Assembly (NCBI GenBank): GCA_020055645.1
Contig: CM034548.1
Coordinates: forward strand, 39,672,296 to 39,736,295
From: Tomocerus qinae
Lineage: Eukaryota > Arthropoda > Collembola > Entomobryomorpha > Tomoceridae
Direction of reading: 5' to 3'
DNA length: 64,000 bases
Position 1 is the first letter of the stretch, and every line of letters begins with the position of its first letter. Shown here piece by piece: positions 61,257 through 64,000 of this stretch. The notes beneath the pieces are model-generated. The model saw only the letters and a list, made by a program, of their open reading frames with translations. It was not told the DNA's origin and did no database searches. The position numbers and the translations under genes were made by a program.

Positions 61257-63340
61257 ACCGAGTACCCATTAATTCAGTAGAAAAGATCCTGTGGTAGGAA
61301 AGTTACTGCTACTGCGTTTCTTATGTGTCTTATTGTGCACCATGAATGCTGGTAACATTCGGTGGGGATTCTAATATCCACATTTATAGGATGAAAATAA
61401 ATAATTGCTTTTTTGCTCAAACTTTTTTCGCCAGTTCTTAATTTTTCAGTTTTGCTACTTACATATAAAATAGATACTAGAAAAGTTTATTTTGTTTGAT
61501 TTTACTTTTACCAGACTCTTGATTTGGGAGACCAAATTAAATACTTACCTTTCGCCAACAGAATGAATGTTTCGATGTGAGAGCACTGACAAGACATTGT
61601 GACTTTTTCCAATTTATATACTGATTTGTTATTTTCGGTCGAATTTAATATATTAGTGGGTCATATTATCACTTCCGGATTAAAATTAATAAGATTTTGT
61701 TCACTATATAATGCGAAAGTATTGTTGCAATCAGTTATAAACAATGGAATATGAAGTTTCGCACCCTGAAGAATAGCAACCAACCATCATACAGGCGTAA
61801 GCCAGTAGCTGTAATTTTCTACAGCCGTAACTTTTGTTACATGCGTTTCCATTACAATTTTGCAGCAGTTGCGTTTCTATAGCAGTCAGAAAGACAGTAA
61901 TGGAAACTGGAACTAAGGGCACTATTCTTAATAAAAGCTTGCTAACGCCATTAATATACCCTAGGATAAGAAAGTTTACCCGTTACTAAGCAACAAGATA
62001 TGCGTCGTAGTATACCTTTATATAACCTTTTACATGTAAATGTACTCCTTCGAGAAACCCCCTCAGACGAGGTTTTTGCTTTGGTATGGGATAATCAAAA
62101 CTAAAACCAAAGCTTCAGAAAACTTTTATTAGGAATAGCACTCTAAATGTTACGATTAGTTATTATTGGTACCATGGTTATGTTAGATTAGATTATTAGG
62201 GGATTAGCGATTTTCGTACGCCCCATTTTTAATCGGTTAGAATTTCTAAAATAGAAATTTATTAAGATCTGTCTATCAATATTGGATATCTGTCAATCAT
62301 CTCAATAATCTATCAATCAAAGTGAATATATATAATAATTTTAATGTATGTATGCATACAAGTACAATAACGAAGAAGGAATGGGGAAATCGTTGCACAC
62401 AAGACACAAAGGTATAAGACTCACGTTAAATGGTCTCCAAATATTGATTCATGTCAGCCGGTTGGAAGGACTATTATAATTGAATTCGTCCTATTGATTG
62501 AATTGTGTTACATCAGCCGAGTAATACATAAATCGATATATTTTATTGTAAAACACGCATGGACTGTATAAATATTGTAACATATTTAACATTATTGTAA
62601 GCTTATGCCAGTTCATCTGTGTATTGATTAGGTAGGCCATATTTATAGCTCAGTCCTTGCGTGTGGCACAATAATTTATGCAGCTTAGCTTAGCTGTTTT
62701 TACTACATACTAATTAAATTACAAATACCATAATGAAATATATCTACACTCTACACCTATGTCAAATTAAAATATAACTACACCAGACAACTCTTAACGA
62801 ATTGTTCAGACCTAATAGTATTACTTTCACAAATAGATATATAGGCTATTAGCTTTAATGTGATTATTGCAAAAGAAATTGACTACGATCTTGCATTCAG
62901 TTTTGATAATTTTAATTCGAATCGATATAAATTTTTTTAATGAATTGGTTAGAAACAGCCCTACGGGTTGTAAAAATGTTGCAGTAAAAAGGGAGATTTA
63001 TTCTTGGGAGGTCTAACTTTTAAAATAGAGGTCGCATATTTATTAGATGCTTATCACGATTAAAAATCCATAAGAGATGGATGAAATTGTAAAAATGATA
63101 GTTTCATTTCCTGCACGATATAGACATGACATGTTCAGTGAGCCGAAGTATTAGTTGTAACTTGGGAATAAATAAATATTAAGGCGGATCAACCTTTTCA
63201 TGCCGATGTATTATTCTAACAGAGTTTGTTATGTATGTATGTACACAGACTGCAGTTAAAATATACAGTACAGCCACTCAATTTACATAAACTATAGATA
63301 CTACGTTACATACCTGTAATTATCTACACCTCGCATTAAC
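61257..63340. other. Intergenic DNA right of the hAT MITE
   Basis: AT-rich sequence without a gene or repeat I can support. Confidence 0.4.
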
Positions 63341-63479
63341 TCGCTCTAACTCCTACTCAATCCTCTTCAGCAATCCATTGACACTTGTGTAGTCCCTACT
63401 CATTATTACTACGTCCTACCTGTCCTACCTCTGCCTACACGTACACGAGTACAAGTCCAAACGCAATCTGCTTCGAAAC

Positions 63480-63854
63480 AACTTGAGAGAAGGACTGTCG
63501 ACAGTGTCTGTCTGTGTTGGTATACTACAGAAACGAGTTGGCTAAGTTGGCTTAGACATTTGCTACAGCTCAGCTTTGCTAACATCCATTCATCCTTTTT
63601 GTCTCATCGCCAGTCTTCTCCTATCGTAATTGTCATTGGGATCCTTGCTGAGACAGAAGTTCATCAGACACCATCCGCTAAACATCATCTGATCTCTACT
63701 CTCTGCAGCCTAGCCTACGGGAGAGATTACAAAGTTTGCTTCAATACTACAATTGAAGCATTACACTCAGCCTTATTTGTGGGTTGGTGAAACTGAAATT
63801 GCTTTATCTATCTCTATTTCAACGCTGTTTTAAACTGTAGGGTCATTGGAATAG
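63480..63854 (+). other. Possible 5'-UTR exon of a gene outside the window
   Basis: Base composition becomes less AT-rich here, and the stretch ends in a consensus donor, atag|gtgagt, at 63854. A 76-codon frame (63560-63790) shows no family similarity. A first exon of a plus-strand gene continuing past 64000 would fit, but nothing proves transcription. Confidence 0.2.
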
Positions 63855-64000
63855 GTGAGTAAAACTTTGCATACCATCCACAAATTATAATTGAAATAGT
63901 TCATCTTGTCCCCAAACAGTAATTAAGTAAATGGAAAATACCCACAGACAAGTGCATTACTATTTGTGATATAACATGTGTATTCAGTTACTAAGTCTTT

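Overview
This is nuclear DNA from an invertebrate animal, most likely an arthropod. The sequence is AT-rich. Its genes are cut by GT-AG introns, many of only 50-150 bp and a few of 2-10 kb. Five of the six genes have clear animal homologues. The sixth is a chemoreceptor of the insect/springtail gustatory receptor type with a chain of phase-0 introns. Together with a homologue of the vertebrate C12orf56 family, this suits a non-dipteran arthropod such as a springtail, but the sequence alone does not fix the taxon. No bacterial operon, CRISPR array, tRNA or rRNA was recognised.

Layout. 1-345: GC-richer segment resembling a minus-strand LTR. 1355-5180 (-): six-exon gustatory receptor-like gene, about 409 aa. 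5181-8790: no supported gene. 8791-9992: 1.2 kb foldback transposon with two 234-bp terminal inverted repeats and a nested inverted repeat. 11364-12791 (+): SRPK-type protein kinase in a single coding exon. 13910-20667 (+): complete synaptojanin in 20 exons, 1194 aa. 24926-43737 (+): C12orf56 (DUF4551-type) homologue in 8 exons, 793 aa, with a 10-kb second intron holding tandem repeats. 45430-47651 (-): Rab32/38-family small GTPase in 4 exons, 201 aa. 50069-54061 (+): ABTB1 (ankyrin plus two BTB domains) in 9 exons, 476 aa. 54062-64000: repeat-rich DNA with several MITE-like elements, including a hAT-type one with perfect 8-bp target duplications, and a near-perfect 96-bp palindrome.

The genes do not form an operon or a shared pathway. 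Synaptojanin and Rab32 both act in membrane traffic, but nothing here suggests co-regulation. All exon models were built by hand by matching splice sites, reading phase and family similarity. Every junction kept the reading frame, which is the main internal support. No previously undescribed multi-gene system was found. The least understood items are the C12orf56 homologue, the proline-directed SP repeat in the synaptojanin tail, the intronless SRPK and the foldback/palindrome elements.
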